From contig NZ_JAVAIM010000001.1 of NCBI RefSeq assembly GCF_030717945.1, forward strand, positions 2,355,131-2,419,130: a stretch of 64,000 bases of DNA, written 5' to 3'. Below, piece after piece: positions 20,994 to 30,177 of this stretch. This DNA is from Qipengyuania profundimaris. GTDB lineage: Bacteria > Pseudomonadota > Alphaproteobacteria > Sphingomonadales > Sphingomonadaceae. The notes beneath the pieces were generated by a model. The model searched no databases, was not told where the DNA came from, and worked only from the letters and a program-made list of their open reading frames with translations. The first letter of the stretch is position 1. Every line of letters begins with the position of its first letter. A program made the translations under genes and the position numbers.

Positions 20994-21677
20994 ATGAGCG
21001 ATTTCCCTTTCGATATCGTCGGTTTCGACCTCGATGGCACGCTGGTCGAAAGCCACCGCGATTTGGGCGCGGCCGTGAATCACGCCCTGGAACTGGGCGG
21101 GTTCGATCCGGTGCCTGCGGATAGTGCAAGCGACCTCATCGGCGGCGGCGCGAAGATCATGCTGAAGCAGGCGGTCGATGCGCAGGGCGGCATGCCGGAC
21201 GACGAGTTTCGCAGGCTCTACAAGCAGATGCTGACCTATTATTCCGAGCACAACGCCGTGCACACCCGCCCCTATCCGCATGCCGAGGACACGCTGGCGG
21301 CGCTGGCGGATCGCGGCGTGAAGCTCTCGCTGGTTACGAACAAGTTCGAGGAATTTGCTCAGCAGATTCTCACGACGCTCGGACTGGCCGACCATTTCTA
21401 CGCGATCATCGGCGGCAACAGCCTGGGCAAGGACGAGCACGGCACTCACCGCGCCAAGCCCATGCCCGATCCGCTGATCGAAGCACGGCAGCGCGGCGGC
21501 GGGGGTACATTCGCCTTCGTCGGCGACAGCAGCTACGATGTGAAAGCGGCGCGCGGGGCCGGCGTTCCGGTGATCGGGGCCCGCTACGGCTATTGCGACA
21601 AACCGCGCGGACAATTGGGCGCCGATGCGGAGATCGATTCGCTGGCCGAACTGGTCGCTGCGCTGGAACGCCTCTGA
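20994..21677 (+). CDS. gph: HAD-family phosphoglycolate phosphatase-like hydrolase
   Basis: A 227-residue haloacid dehalogenase-type phosphatase. Motif I is GFDLDGTLVES with the nucleophilic Asp, motif II is SLVTNK, a Lys lies before MPDP, and motif IV is FVGDSSYDVKAARGAG. Length and motifs fit Gph, which removes phosphate from 2-phosphoglycolate formed during DNA repair or oxygenation reactions. The assignment among HAD phosphatases is by resemblance. The frame is open for 460 codons upstream across the antisense of glmU; that part has no family features and is rejected. Confidence 0.82.
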   Translation: MSDFPFDIVGFDLDGTLVESHRDLGAAVNHALELGGFDPVPADSASDLIGGGAKIMLKQAVDAQGGMPDDEFRRLYKQMLTYYSEHNAVHTRPYPHAEDTLAALADRGVKLSLVTNKFEEFAQQILTTLGLADHFYAIIGGNSLGKDEHGTHRAKPMPDPLIEARQRGGGGTFAFVGDSSYDVKAARGAGVPVIGARYGYCDKPRGQLGADAEIDSLAELVAALERL

Positions 21678-21772
21678 CCCGCCAGCCGTTCTCGCCCTGC
21701 CCCTACGGCACGGCGGAGCACCGCGCATACGGTTGCAAGCCCAAGGCAAAAGTGCCACGCCGCACCGCACAA

Positions 21773-21788
21773 TTGACCTTTACGTAAA
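21773..21788 (+). promoter_or_regulatory. Palindromic operator TTTACGTAAA beside a TTGACC box
   Basis: The perfect 10-base palindrome TTTACGTAAA (21779-21788) follows TTGACC directly and lies 23 bases before the SDR start. Its position would overlap a promoter or the leader, so a repressor bound here could block transcription. Similar palindromes are bound by regulators of acyl-CoA degradation genes (LiuR-like, TetR-like), but the regulator is not in the window. Confidence 0.4.
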
Positions 21789-21811
21789 CGAAAAACAGCA
21801 GGAGCCATCCC

Positions 21812-22741
21812 ATGAGCATCGATTTCAAGGACAAGGTCGCCATCGTCACCGGCGCCGGCGGCGGTCTGGGCCGCGAATATGCGCTGGAACTCGCCCGTCG
21901 CGGCGCGAAGGTCGTCGTCAACGATCTCGGCGGCTCGCGCGACGGCACCGGCCATTCGGACATGGCGCTGCAGGTGGTCGAGGAAATCGAGAAGGCCGGC
22001 GGCGAAGCGATGTCGAACGGCGGCAGCGTCACCGAATTCGAGCAGATGGAAAAGATGGTCGCCGACGCCAAGCAGAAGTGGGGCGGCGTGCATATCGTCA
22101 TCAACAATGCGGGCGTGCTGCGCGACAAGACCTTCGCCAAAATGACGATGCAGGATTTCGAATTCGTCGTCGACGTGCACCTCAACGGCTCGGCCAATGT
22201 GTCGAAGGCCGTGTGGGAAACCATGCGCGAGCAGGCCTATGGCCGCATCTTGATGACCGCCTCCTCGACCGGCCTGTTCGGCAATTTCGGCCAGGCGAAT
22301 TATGGCGCGGCCAAGCTCGGTCTCGCAGGCCTCACCAAGACGCTCCAACTCGAAGGCGCGAAGTACAACATCAAGGTCAACACGATTTCGCCGGTTGCCG
22401 GCACACGCATGACCGAAGACCTCTTCCCCGAGGAAGCGTTCAAGTTGTTCGATCCGGTGAACGTGGTCCCCGCCGCGCTCTTTCTCGTCAGCGAAGATGC
22501 GCCGACCAATGCCATCGTTGGCGCGGGAGCCGGCGGCTTCCACAGCGCTTGGACCGTCATGAACGATGCCGTCTGGCTGAAGGACGAAGAGCGCACGGTC
22601 GAGGGCTTCGCCGCCAATTGGGACAAGATCAGCGAGTTCTCCAACCTGAAGGCGCCGCAGAGCGGTTCCGAACAGTCGGGCGCGATCCTGACCGCGATGC
22701 AGAAAGTCACCGGCACCGGCCCGAGCAGCGCGCGGGGCTGA
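21812..22741 (+). CDS. Short-chain dehydrogenase, (3R)-hydroxyacyl-CoA dehydrogenase-like
   Basis: A 309-residue SDR with the cofactor motif [24 protein letters not shown], catalytic Ser in ASSTGLFG and YGAAK. The GREYAL variant, the [10 protein letters not shown] segment that favours NAD(H), and the extended C-terminus resemble the dehydrogenase part of peroxisomal multifunctional enzyme type 2 (17beta-HSD4). It probably oxidises a (3R)-hydroxyacyl-CoA or steroid-like acyl-CoA. AGGAG is 7 bases before ATG. A palindromic operator lies just upstream and a strong hairpin just downstream. Confidence 0.85.
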   Translation: MSIDFKDKVAIVTGAGGGLGREYALELARRGAKVVVNDLGGSRDGTGHSDMALQVVEEIEKAGGEAMSNGGSVTEFEQMEKMVADAKQKWGGVHIVINNAGVLRDKTFAKMTMQDFEFVVDVHLNGSANVSKAVWETMREQAYGRILMTASSTGLFGNFGQANYGAAKLGLAGLTKTLQLEGAKYNIKVNTISPVAGTRMTEDLFPEEAFKLFDPVNVVPAALFLVSEDAPTNAIVGAGAGGFHSAWTVMNDAVWLKDEERTVEGFAANWDKISEFSNLKAPQSGSEQSGAILTAMQKVTGTGPSSARG

Positions 22742-22750
22742 CCCGCCGTA

Positions 22751-22780
22751 TTGACTTGGTAATACACTAGAGCCTATGTT
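22751..22780 (+). promoter_or_regulatory. Possible promoter of the DUF2157 gene
   Basis: TTGACT, an 18-base spacer and TATGTT. The -10 box falls in the left arm of the hairpin at 22771-22804, so a transcript from here would start near the loop and lack the left arm. Confidence 0.4.
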
Positions 22781-22807
22781 CCCCGAAACAGGGGAGCATA
22801 GGCTTTT
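22771..22807 (+). terminator. Hairpin between the SDR and DUF2157 genes (terminator-like, covers the ribosome binding site)
   Basis: Arms 22771-22784 and 22791-22804 pair over 14 bp with one G-U pair around the loop GAAACA, followed by TTTT (22804-22807). It has the form of an intrinsic terminator for the SDR gene, 29 bases after its stop. The right arm contains GGGGAG (22791-22796), which is the best ribosome binding site for the next gene. Confidence 0.75.
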
Positions 22808-23948
22808 GTACAGTCAGGAAGACATCAACTCGGCTGTCGCGGCAGGTGCCTTGAGCGCCGAAGCGGCCGACGCGCTGCGCACGCATGTCGCCGCTTCCCG
22901 CGATGCGGTCCCGGCGGACGCCGAGCATTTCCGGCTGATCACCGGCTTTAACGACATTTTCGTATCGATCGGCGTGGTGATCATGCTGCTGGCCGTCGGC
23001 GCGATCAGTCAGGCTGTCGCGGGGGCGATTTATCCGGCTCCCTATTACGATGGTACCGAATGGGACCCCAACTGGTATGCCGACACGCGCGCCCAGCGCG
23101 ATCTTGCGCAAGGGATTAGCACCGCCCTCGCCGCAGCCTTCGTAGCGGCGACCGCCTGGCTGCTGGCCGAGTTCTTTACTCTGAAGCGCCGCATGGCCCT
23201 GCCGAGCATCATTCTTCTCCTCGCCTTCGCGATAGGAGTGATGGTGACGCAGGCGGGCGTTATCATGTCGTTCTTCAACGGCGGCAGCACGACGAGCGAG
23301 ACCATCGGCGTAATCCTGCTCGCGGTTGCCGCGCTGGTCACCGCAGGCGCTTCATGGCTGCACTGGAAGCGGTTCATGGTGCCGATCACCGTCGCCGCCA
23401 TGACCGCCGCTGTCGCCGGAACCGCCGTGCTCCTGCTGGTCGCGGCGATCGGGCCCAGTAGCGACAATCTGGAGACGGTCGTCCTCTCGGTAGTCTTCAT
23501 CGTTGGTCTCGTCATCTTCGCATTCGCCATGCGCTGGGACATGAGCGATACGGCGCGGTCTACCCGTCGCAGCGACGTCGCCTTCTGGCTGCACCTGCTG
23601 GCCGCGCCCATGATCGCCCATCCGGTCTTCGCGCTGATTGGCGTGACTGACGGCGACAACATCGGCCTTGGCGCGGCTTTTGCCGTGATCGCGGTGTATG
23701 TCGTGTTCGGGCTGGTCGCGCTGGCGGTCGATCGCCGTGCATTGCTAGTGTCGGCACTGGCCTATGTGCTGATCGCGCTGACCTTCCTGTTCCGTGAATT
23801 CGGCGCTGTGGAGCTCAATTTCGCGCTGACCGCCCTGGTGATCGGCTCCGCCCTGCTGACGCTGAGCGCGCTGTGGACGCCGATCCGCGCCGCCGTGGTC
23901 GGCAGCCTGCCGGGAGACATGCGGACGCGCCTGCCGGCGACAGCCTGA
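22806..23948 (+). CDS. DUF2157-like polytopic membrane protein
   Basis: A 380-residue protein: a cytoplasmic N-terminal domain of about 50 residues (starts YSQEDINSAVAAGALS, typical of DUF2157), then about ten hydrophobic helices. Function unknown. I place the start at TTG 22806, because GGGGAG lies 9 bases before it and the family begins there. An ATG at 22776 in the same frame has no ribosome binding site and sits inside the hairpin arm. It converges with the DUF2794 gene 4 bases downstream. Confidence 0.75.
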   Translation: MYSQEDINSAVAAGALSAEAADALRTHVAASRDAVPADAEHFRLITGFNDIFVSIGVVIMLLAVGAISQAVAGAIYPAPYYDGTEWDPNWYADTRAQRDLAQGISTALAAAFVAATAWLLAEFFTLKRRMALPSIILLLAFAIGVMVTQAGVIMSFFNGGSTTSETIGVILLAVAALVTAGASWLHWKRFMVPITVAAMTAAVAGTAVLLLVAAIGPSSDNLETVVLSVVFIVGLVIFAFAMRWDMSDTARSTRRSDVAFWLHLLAAPMIAHPVFALIGVTDGDNIGLGAAFAVIAVYVVFGLVALAVDRRALLVSALAYVLIALTFLFREFGAVELNFALTALVIGSALLTLSALWTPIRAAVVGSLPGDMRTRLPATA

Positions 23949-23952
23949 CTGC

Positions 23953-24303
23953 CTAGTCGTCGACGGCCTTGAGCAGCCGTCGCTCCACCGGGGCAATCAC
24001 ACCGGCGAGCTCGTGCCCGCGCTTCAGCACCTGGCCATGCTCGCCGAACAGGGTCCACATACCCTGCCGATTGCGTAGCGCGGGCCGCTTTTCGATCCGC
24101 GCCTGCGGTCGTTCAGCGGTCCGGCGAAAGGCGGCGAAGGTCGCGGTGTCCTTGGTGAAGTCCATCGCATAGTCGCGCCACTCGCCAGCGGCGACCATGC
24201 GCCCGTAGAGATCGAGGATGCGCATCAGCTCTTCGCGCGCGAAGCCGATCTGGTTGGGCCTGCGTCCGGGAAAAGCGACGACCGTGCCGCTGGCAGCGCT
24301 CAT
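23953..24303 (-). CDS. DUF2794 family protein
   Basis: A 116-residue soluble protein of the DUF2794 family, which is nearly confined to Alphaproteobacteria. Recognisable parts are PNQIGFAREELMRILDLYGRMVAAGEWRDYAMDF-type N-terminal sequence (key residues R-E-L-x-x-I-L-x-L-Y-G and G-E-W-R-D-Y) and the FRRTAERP and LFGEHGQVLKRG segments. No function is established. ATG 24303 shares a base with the cysE stop (TGATG), so it is translated together with serine acetyltransferase. Confidence 0.8.
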   Translation of the reverse strand: MSAASGTVVAFPGRRPNQIGFAREELMRILDLYGRMVAAGEWRDYAMDFTKDTATFAAFRRTAERPQARIEKRPALRNRQGMWTLFGEHGQVLKRGHELAGVIAPVERRLLKAVDD

Positions 24304-24992
24304 CAATCGGCGGTTCCGCTGCGGCGCTGGGGTTCGCGCTCGGCGCGCAGGGCGGCGATTTCCTCACGCATTGAGCGCAGTTCGCTCTCCAGCTTCTCGA
24401 TGCAGTCGATCCGGTTGCCCTCGGCATCCTCGCAAGGCGTGCCGTAGGGCACGAACTCCTTCATCCACTCCTCCGCAGGAACCAGCGTGCTGCGCGCCTT
24501 CAGGCCGATCATCGTCGCGCCCTCGGGCACTTCGTCGGTCACGACGGCATTCGCCCCGATCCTGGCGCGGCGTCCAACCGTCACAGGCCCGATCACCTGC
24601 GCGCCCGAGCCGAGAATCACATCGTCCTCGATTGTCGGGTGGCGCTTGCCGCCGACCCCATTGGTCGGGTTCGTTCCGCCCAAAGTCACGTGCTGGTACA
24701 TGGTCACGTTGTCGCCGATCTCTGCCGTCTCACCGATCACCGAGAAGCCGTGGTCGAGGAAAAAGTTCTTCCCGATCTTCGCGCCCGGATGAATGTCGAT
24801 CCCAGTCACCATCCGGCTCCAGTGATTGACCAGCCGGGCGAGGAAGAACAGCTCGGCTTCGAACAGCCAGTGCGCGATGCGGTGATAGAACAGCGCCCAG
24901 ACGCCCGGATAGGTGAGGATTTCCCAGCGGCTACGCGGCGCGGGATCGCGGGCCTTGATGCTGTCGAGATAGGCGACAAGCCGTTCAAACAT
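24303..24992 (-). CDS. cysE: Serine O-acetyltransferase
   Basis: A 229-residue CysE that acetylates L-serine for cysteine synthesis. The N-terminal helical part is followed by the hexapeptide beta-helix with DIHPGAKIGKNFFLDHG, where the catalytic Asp/His pair is found, then GVGGKRHPTIEDDVILGSGAQ. The C-terminal tail, after about residue 170, is longer than in enteric CysE and ends in a charged helix. GGGAG is 9 bases before ATG. It heads a two-gene unit with DUF2794. Confidence 0.93.
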   Translation of the reverse strand: MFERLVAYLDSIKARDPAPRSRWEILTYPGVWALFYHRIAHWLFEAELFFLARLVNHWSRMVTGIDIHPGAKIGKNFFLDHGFSVIGETAEIGDNVTMYQHVTLGGTNPTNGVGGKRHPTIEDDVILGSGAQVIGPVTVGRRARIGANAVVTDEVPEGATMIGLKARSTLVPAEEWMKEFVPYGTPCEDAEGNRIDCIEKLESELRSMREEIAALRAEREPQRRSGTAD

Positions 24993-25018
24993 GCGCGTAT
25001 TCTCCCACCGGCTGCGCT

Positions 25019-25630
25019 CTAAAGCAAGCGACCCTGCTCCGGACCCTGCACTGCTTCCAGCGCGTCACGCCAGACAGATAGGGTCGCGGGCACCTTGCGT
25101 TCAAGGCTGAGCCGGTCGATTTCGGCAACGACGCGCTCGATTGCAGCATGGCTTCGCTCCAATCGCGGGACGAGATAAGCGGGCGCGCCCTCGCCCAGAG
25201 CCAGCCCGCGCTGGGTAGCGTGCGAGAGGATGAGGTCGGCCGCCATGGCATCGTCTGGCGGCCCGATTTCGAGCTGCAGCGAGGCGCGCATCCGGGTCTG
25301 GAGGTCCGGAAGGTCGATGTTCCACTGCTCGCCGTTCAAGACCAGCAAGAGCGGCGTGCCATCCTCCTGTGCGCGGTTCCAGCGGTGGAACAACGTGGTT
25401 TCGTCCTGTGCATCGGCCCCGTCGATCGCCCCTCCGAGCCCGGCATCGACGAACCACTTGGCCAGCAGCGATTTGCCGGACCGCGAAGGACCTAACAGGA
25501 CAGCACTGCGGAAGGGCCAGTTCTCCGGTGCCTGCAAGGCTTCGGCAACCGCCCGGTTGCCGCTGCCGATCACGATCGATGGCGGATCGCCGCTATGCAC
25601 CGGCGCCAGCGGGAGAGCGATCTGGGACAT
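25019..25630 (-). CDS. hdaA: DnaA-homologous replication regulator HdaA
   Basis: A 203-residue AAA+ protein related to domain III of DnaA without its DNA-binding domain. The P-loop is [14 protein letters not shown], followed by a degenerate Walker B ([11 protein letters not shown]) and sensor II arginine ([11 protein letters not shown] region). Hda/HdaA binds the sliding clamp through a short N-terminal motif; MSQIALPL at the start fits a clamp-binding QxxLxL pattern. It should switch DnaA-ATP to DnaA-ADP. It lies 13 bases after the DUF2066-like gene on the same strand. Confidence 0.85.
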   Translation of the reverse strand: MSQIALPLAPVHSGDPPSIVIGSGNRAVAEALQAPENWPFRSAVLLGPSRSGKSLLAKWFVDAGLGGAIDGADAQDETTLFHRWNRAQEDGTPLLLVLNGEQWNIDLPDLQTRMRASLQLEIGPPDDAMAADLILSHATQRGLALGEGAPAYLVPRLERSHAAIERVVAEIDRLSLERKVPATLSVWRDALEAVQGPEQGRLL

Positions 25631-25643
25631 GCCCCCCGCGCCC

Positions 25644-26939
25644 TCAGCGACTGATCGAAAGCGCGTTGCTGCCCTGCTGGACGGTGAAGCCACGGGCGCG
25701 CAGCGCATCTGCCAATTCGCCGATCGACCCGCCGAAGCTGACGGTCACGACCGTGGTGCCGCCGATGGCCGTGCTGCGCACCCCGGTGCTGCGAACGCCG
25801 TTCGCCCCGCGAATGCCGGCCAGCGCGCTGTCGAAGCTTGCCGCATCGGGCGTCGCGACCTGCACCGTGTAGAGCGCGACCGAGCCTTCCGGCGGCGGCG
25901 TGCGGATCGGCGCGGCAGTGATGGCATCGCCGCTCTCGCTGGTCGCCTCTTCGTTGCTTCCGCGCTGGGTTGCCTGTTCACGATTCGCGCGATCCTGGGC
26001 GATGAGGGCGCGGCCAAGCTCGATCAGGCGCTGGATAGCCGGATCGGAATCGGGCGACCCGAGGTTGAGCGTGGGATCTGGCCGCAGCCTTCCGTCCGCC
26101 AGTGCTCGCGTGAAAACGCTGTCGAAGCGCACCACTGCACGGTCCAGCATGGCGGGCAGCTGCTCAGGCGTCTCGGCGGTCATAGTGAAGCTGTCGAGAT
26201 AAATGTTGTCCGGCCCGTATCGTGCGGTGAAAGTGCCCTCCACAGGGCCGCCGGGATAAGTGTACCGCAGTCGCGCGACCGGTGTCAGCACATCGGCGGC
26301 TCCGAACTGGTCGAGCACATTGCGCCACCAAACGCGGCTACGGCGCCCCGTCTGCCCATAGGTGACGAGCAGCGAATCGCCGCCCGATCCGACCGGTCGG
26401 ACGTAGTCGATCCGGCTCGCGCCCGCCTGATATTGCGCCCACGCCCGCTGCCAGGGATTGACGCGCTCGTAGACGAGATTGGTGCCGGCCGAGACGGTCA
26501 CGGGTACCAGCAGCATCGGGGCCGAGCGCGAAGCCGCCCCTTCCGCGCCGAGATAGCGCGACGCGCGCTGGCGATCGAAGATCACGCCGAGCGTCGCAAT
26601 ATAGCGCTTTGGCCCGAGCCGCTCGCGCTCGATCACGATGGCGGAGACGAGCGAATTGATCTGGGAGTCGGGCAGCGATGGCCCTTCGATCTTTTCCCAG
26701 GCGAGCTTGGCCGCCTCTACCCAAGCTTCCTCGCGCGCCTCTTCGCCCGTGTCGGCGCTTACGTCGACTTCGATGCCGGACACTTCGATATCGCTCGAGG
26801 CGGCGATGGCCGCGATGCCGCGCTCGCCACCGACCTGTGCCCAGGCGATCGCGCCCAGTCCGGCAAGCACGACGATGCCGGCCAGCAGCAGCAGCCAAGT
26901 GCGTCGCGACGCGGTTCGGAGGGGAATGGCGTAATCCAT
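25644..26939 (-). CDS. DUF2066-like protein with C-terminal ferredoxin-fold domain
   Basis: A 431-residue protein of unknown function. It starts with a membrane segment (about 15-34). The part around residues 55-140 ([17 protein letters not shown], then [20 protein letters not shown]) resembles DUF2066. The last 80 residues ([16 protein letters not shown] to [14 protein letters not shown]) look like a small beta-alpha-beta-beta-alpha-beta domain of the kind annotated as heavy-metal-associated, but no CxxC is present. It is divergent from purM (69 bases) and precedes hdaA. The frame is open far upstream; ATG 26939 is chosen because of the signal anchor. Confidence 0.65.
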   Translation of the reverse strand: MDYAIPLRTASRRTWLLLLAGIVVLAGLGAIAWAQVGGERGIAAIAASSDIEVSGIEVDVSADTGEEAREEAWVEAAKLAWEKIEGPSLPDSQINSLVSAIVIERERLGPKRYIATLGVIFDRQRASRYLGAEGAASRSAPMLLVPVTVSAGTNLVYERVNPWQRAWAQYQAGASRIDYVRPVGSGGDSLLVTYGQTGRRSRVWWRNVLDQFGAADVLTPVARLRYTYPGGPVEGTFTARYGPDNIYLDSFTMTAETPEQLPAMLDRAVVRFDSVFTRALADGRLRPDPTLNLGSPDSDPAIQRLIELGRALIAQDRANREQATQRGSNEEATSESGDAITAAPIRTPPPEGSVALYTVQVATPDAASFDSALAGIRGANGVRSTGVRSTAIGGTTVVTVSFGGSIGELADALRARGFTVQQGSNALSISR

Positions 26940-27008
26940 CGGGGAAACAGCGGGCCTTTTGCCGAAAGGAATCTGGAAATCCAAGCGCGAATGCGTAAGG
27001 CGGGTGGC

Positions 27009-28118
27009 ATGAGCGATGAACCCGGCAAAAAAGCCACGTCCTATACCTATGAACAGGCGGGCGTCTCGATCGAGGCGGGCAATGCGCTGGTGAAAGCCAT
27101 CGGCCCGTTGGTCAAGGCGACAATGCGTCCCGGTGCAGACGGCGAGATCGGCGGATTCGGCGGTTTTTTCGATCCCAAGGCTGCCGGATACAAGGATCCG
27201 CTGCTGGTCGCAGGCAACGACGGCGTCGGCACCAAACTGAAACTCGCGATCGACACCGGGCGACACGACACGGTCGGCATCGATCTTGTCGCCATGTGCG
27301 TCAACGATCTGATCGTGCAGGGCGCGGAGCCGCTGTTCTTCCTCGACTATTTCGCCACCGGCAAACTGGAGAACGGAGTCGCCGAACGCGTGATCGCGGG
27401 CATCGCCGATGGCTGCAAGCAGGCCGGCTGCGCGTTGATCGGCGGCGAGACCGCCGAGATGCCAGGCATGTATGCAGCGGGCGATTACGATCTCGCCGGC
27501 TTCTGTGTGGGCGCGGTCGAACGCGGCGAACAACTGACGGGGGAGCGTGTTGCTCCCGGCCACATATTGCTCGGACTTGCAAGTTCGGGCGTGCACTCGA
27601 ATGGCTTTTCGCTGGTCCGCCGCCTTGCTGCGGACAAGGGCTGGAAGCTGGATCGCCCCGCCCTCTTCGACCGCGATCGCCTGCTGGTCGATACGCTGAT
27701 CGAACCGACGCGCATCTACGTTCAGCGCCTGCTGCCACTGGCGCGAGCGGGGCTGATCGATGCCATGGCGCACATCACCGGCGGCGGCTTGCTCGAAAAT
27801 ATTCCACGCGTGCTGCCCTCCGGCGCCCATGCCGAGGTCGATGCCGACGGGTGGGAGCAACCGGGGCTGATGGCCTTCCTGCAGGCACAGGGTAATATCG
27901 AGCCTGCGGAGATGGCGCGCACCTTCAACTGCGGCGTCGGCATGGTGCTGGCGGTCGAACCTGCGAACGCGGAAATCGTGCGCACACGGCTTGAGAGTGC
28001 GGGTGAAACGGTTTTGCCGGTCGGCCGCATCGTCGAGGGCGCGAAAGGCTGTACCGTCCGCGGTAGCGCCGGGACCTGGGCGGCGCGCGAAGATTGGTCG
28101 GCAACGCATAATGCCTGA
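27009..28118 (+). CDS. purM: Phosphoribosylformylglycinamidine cyclo-ligase
   Basis: A 369-residue PurM (AIR synthetase), fifth step of purine synthesis. Clear motifs are [15 protein letters not shown] at the start, [13 protein letters not shown], the nucleotide-binding [10 protein letters not shown] and [14 protein letters not shown], and [24 protein letters not shown] precedes ATG 27009. The frame is open nearly 600 codons upstream across the antisense of hdaA and the DUF2066-like gene; that extension is not real. The stop overlaps the purN start by 8 bases. Confidence 0.95.
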   Translation: MSDEPGKKATSYTYEQAGVSIEAGNALVKAIGPLVKATMRPGADGEIGGFGGFFDPKAAGYKDPLLVAGNDGVGTKLKLAIDTGRHDTVGIDLVAMCVNDLIVQGAEPLFFLDYFATGKLENGVAERVIAGIADGCKQAGCALIGGETAEMPGMYAAGDYDLAGFCVGAVERGEQLTGERVAPGHILLGLASSGVHSNGFSLVRRLAADKGWKLDRPALFDRDRLLVDTLIEPTRIYVQRLLPLARAGLIDAMAHITGGGLLENIPRVLPSGAHAEVDADGWEQPGLMAFLQAQGNIEPAEMARTFNCGVGMVLAVEPANAEIVRTRLESAGETVLPVGRIVEGAKGCTVRGSAGTWAAREDWSATHNA

Positions 28119-28710
28119 CACGGCGGCCACGAAGGTGCCCGTCGCAGTCTTCGTGTCCGGCAAGGGCACCAATATGGCCGCGCTGCTCTACGCCAGCCGT
28201 CAGCCGGTTTGCCCTTATGAGATTTGCCTCGTCGCGTCGAACGATCCGGCGGCCGAAGCGCTGGTGCTAGCCGAGGCCGAAGGCGTCCCGACCTATGCCC
28301 TGTCGCACAAGGGGATGTCCCGCGGCGATCACGATAGCGAGATGGAAGCCGCTGCGAGAGATGCGGGTGCGGAATTGATCGTACTGGCAGGTTACATGCG
28401 CATCCTCACGCCGCAATTCGTGAAGCGTTGGAAGGGACGGATGCTCAACATCCACCCCTCGCTACTGCCGAAGTATCCCGGTCTCGACACCCACGCCCGC
28501 GCCATCGCGGCCGGCGATAGCCATGCCGGCGCCACGGTGCACCTCGTGACCGAAGATCTCGACGCGGGCGAGGCCCTCGGGAGGATCGAAGTGGCGATCT
28601 GGCCTACCGATACCCCTGAAAGGCTCGCCGATCGCGTGCGGGTCGCCGAACACCAGCTCTATCCGCGCGTCCTGGCCGATTATGTGCAGCGTATGCGAGA
28701 GCGCGCTTGA
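28111..28710 (+). CDS. purN: Phosphoribosylglycinamide formyltransferase
   Basis: A 199-residue PurN that transfers formyl from 10-formyl-THF to GAR in purine synthesis. The phosphate loop is [12 protein letters not shown], the folate site has LAGYMRIL, and the catalytic Asn/His lie in [15 protein letters not shown] with Asp in VTEDLDAG. It overlaps purM by 8 bases, the standard coupled purMN pair. Confidence 0.95.
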   Translation: MPDTAATKVPVAVFVSGKGTNMAALLYASRQPVCPYEICLVASNDPAAEALVLAEAEGVPTYALSHKGMSRGDHDSEMEAAARDAGAELIVLAGYMRILTPQFVKRWKGRMLNIHPSLLPKYPGLDTHARAIAAGDSHAGATVHLVTEDLDAGEALGRIEVAIWPTDTPERLADRVRVAEHQLYPRVLADYVQRMRERA

Positions 28711-28711
28711 T

Positions 28712-28936
28712 ATGCCTGTGCGGACGGATAGTGTGCGCCCGATGGGTCGCTCTTTCATATTCTACGCACTGGCCGCCATCGGTCTCGTCATCGTCGCCAG
28801 CAATGCGAACGACATCGAAGGCCGACATTCCGAGGCGAGCATGACGGAGACGTTGCTTGTTGTCGGTGGCGTGCTGCTCTTCGTGCTGGTCGCGCGTATT
28901 GTCATCGCGCGCTTCAATGCGAGACGTAGCGGCTAA
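28712..28936 (+). CDS. Small two-helix membrane protein
   Basis: A protein of 74 residues from ATG 28712 (64 from ATG 28742, which starts at MGRSFIF). Two hydrophobic helices (SFIFYALAAIGLVIVAS and ETLLVVGGVLLFVLVARIVI) flank a short polar loop, with a basic tail. No family is recognised. It starts next to the purN stop, and its stop overlaps the start of the sulfotransferase (TAATG), so it is probably a real member of the same transcript. Neither start has a strong ribosome binding site. Confidence 0.55.
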   Translation: MPVRTDSVRPMGRSFIFYALAAIGLVIVASNANDIEGRHSEASMTETLLVVGGVLLFVLVARIVIARFNARRSG

Positions 28937-30132
28937 TGACCGCCCCGCCCCGTCCGCATCCTTTCGCGCGCTCGAAGGCATCCGAGCTGGCAAGCCGGGC
29001 TTTCGCCACGATGTGGCAGCACGGGCTGACGAAGCGCCCGCCGCTGGAACCGGACTATCTGTGGAGCGTCGGCTCGGACGGTTTTTCGGCGGAGGACGAG
29101 CATTCTATCCGTAGCGCGGAAGACGTCGCCGATTTCCGGGACCGGCTGGAGGCGCTGTGCGTCGCGCTCAACGAAGAGGCGTCGCTCAATCCCCTCGGCC
29201 ATACGATGGCCTATGGCCAGATCACCGCTGCCATTCGCAAGCGCCATGCCCTCGGCCGGTTCTGGAACGAGAACCCGGGCATGGCCGAGCGCGAGATCGC
29301 GCCGCCGATCCTCGTGGTCGGCCAGATGCGCAGCGGCACCACGCGGGTCCAGCGCCTGCTCGCCGCCGATCCGCGCCATTCGGGCACGCGTTTCTGCAAC
29401 AGCCACGATCCTGTTCCCGCAACGCCCGACTTGCGGCCCATCAAGGCTCGCGCCGCTCTCGCCGTCGCCAGGCGTATCAATCCCTGGCTCGACACCGTCC
29501 ATCCCTTCGGAGCGTTGCGGACCGATGAGGAAATCGGGTGGCTTGCAGCGGCCCTGTCACCGGCTACGTTCGAGGCTCAATGGCAAATCCCTTCTTTCGT
29601 GGCATTCAGTAGCGCGCGGGACGCAGGGCCCGTCTACCGCGAATTCGCGCGTATCCTGCGTACCGATGCCCACGTGATGCAGGAAGCCAACCGCCCTCGC
29701 GTCCTCAAGTGCCCGCAATTCGCCGAAGATCTGGGAGTGCTGCTCGCACAATTCCCGGATGCGCGTCTGGTGCTTTGCCGGCGCCCGAAGGAAGATATCC
29801 TGGAAAGCAGCGTTTCGATGACTGCCAGCCAGATGGCGTTTCAGTCCGACCACCATGACCTGCAGTGGCTCACCGCCATGTGGCAGGAGAAAATTTCGCA
29901 CCGCGAGGCTGCGATGGAGCACGATCTCCGAAACTTTTCCGGTCTGCTGGCGACAATCGACTTCGCTGCACTGAACTCCGATTGGCGATCCGCGATCGGT
30001 ACAGCCTACCGTGCACTCGACATCGAACTGACACCCGAGGCTGTCGGGGCAATGCGCAAAGAACGGGAAAAGTCGCATGATGACCCGCACCACGATCATG
30101 CGGAGCAGATGGCGGGTTTCAGTGCTGCTTGA
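28936..30132 (+). CDS. Sulfotransferase family protein
   Basis: A 398-residue protein of the bacterial Sulfotransfer_3-type group. The PAPS 5'-phosphosulfate loop is VVGQMRSGTTRVQRLL (about residues 128-143), and the 3'-phosphate loop is in ARLVLCRRPKEDILESSVSM. The C-terminal tail is rich in Asp and His (KSHDDPHHDHAEQ). It would move a sulfate from PAPS to a hydroxyl or amine of an unknown acceptor, perhaps a lipid or glycan. ATG overlaps the stop of the small membrane gene. The downstream gene is convergent. Confidence 0.78.
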   Translation: MTAPPRPHPFARSKASELASRAFATMWQHGLTKRPPLEPDYLWSVGSDGFSAEDEHSIRSAEDVADFRDRLEALCVALNEEASLNPLGHTMAYGQITAAIRKRHALGRFWNENPGMAEREIAPPILVVGQMRSGTTRVQRLLAADPRHSGTRFCNSHDPVPATPDLRPIKARAALAVARRINPWLDTVHPFGALRTDEEIGWLAAALSPATFEAQWQIPSFVAFSSARDAGPVYREFARILRTDAHVMQEANRPRVLKCPQFAEDLGVLLAQFPDARLVLCRRPKEDILESSVSMTASQMAFQSDHHDLQWLTAMWQEKISHREAAMEHDLRNFSGLLATIDFAALNSDWRSAIGTAYRALDIELTPEAVGAMRKEREKSHDDPHHDHAEQMAGFSAA

Positions 30133-30177
30133 GCCTATTTCCCAGGTCGGGGAGGCGAACGCTTTCTCGATCCTCGA

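Noticed and set aside
25230-27008. 593-codon upstream extension of purM
   Set aside because: It lies antisense to hdaA and the DUF2066-like gene; PurM is complete from 27009 with a ribosome binding site.
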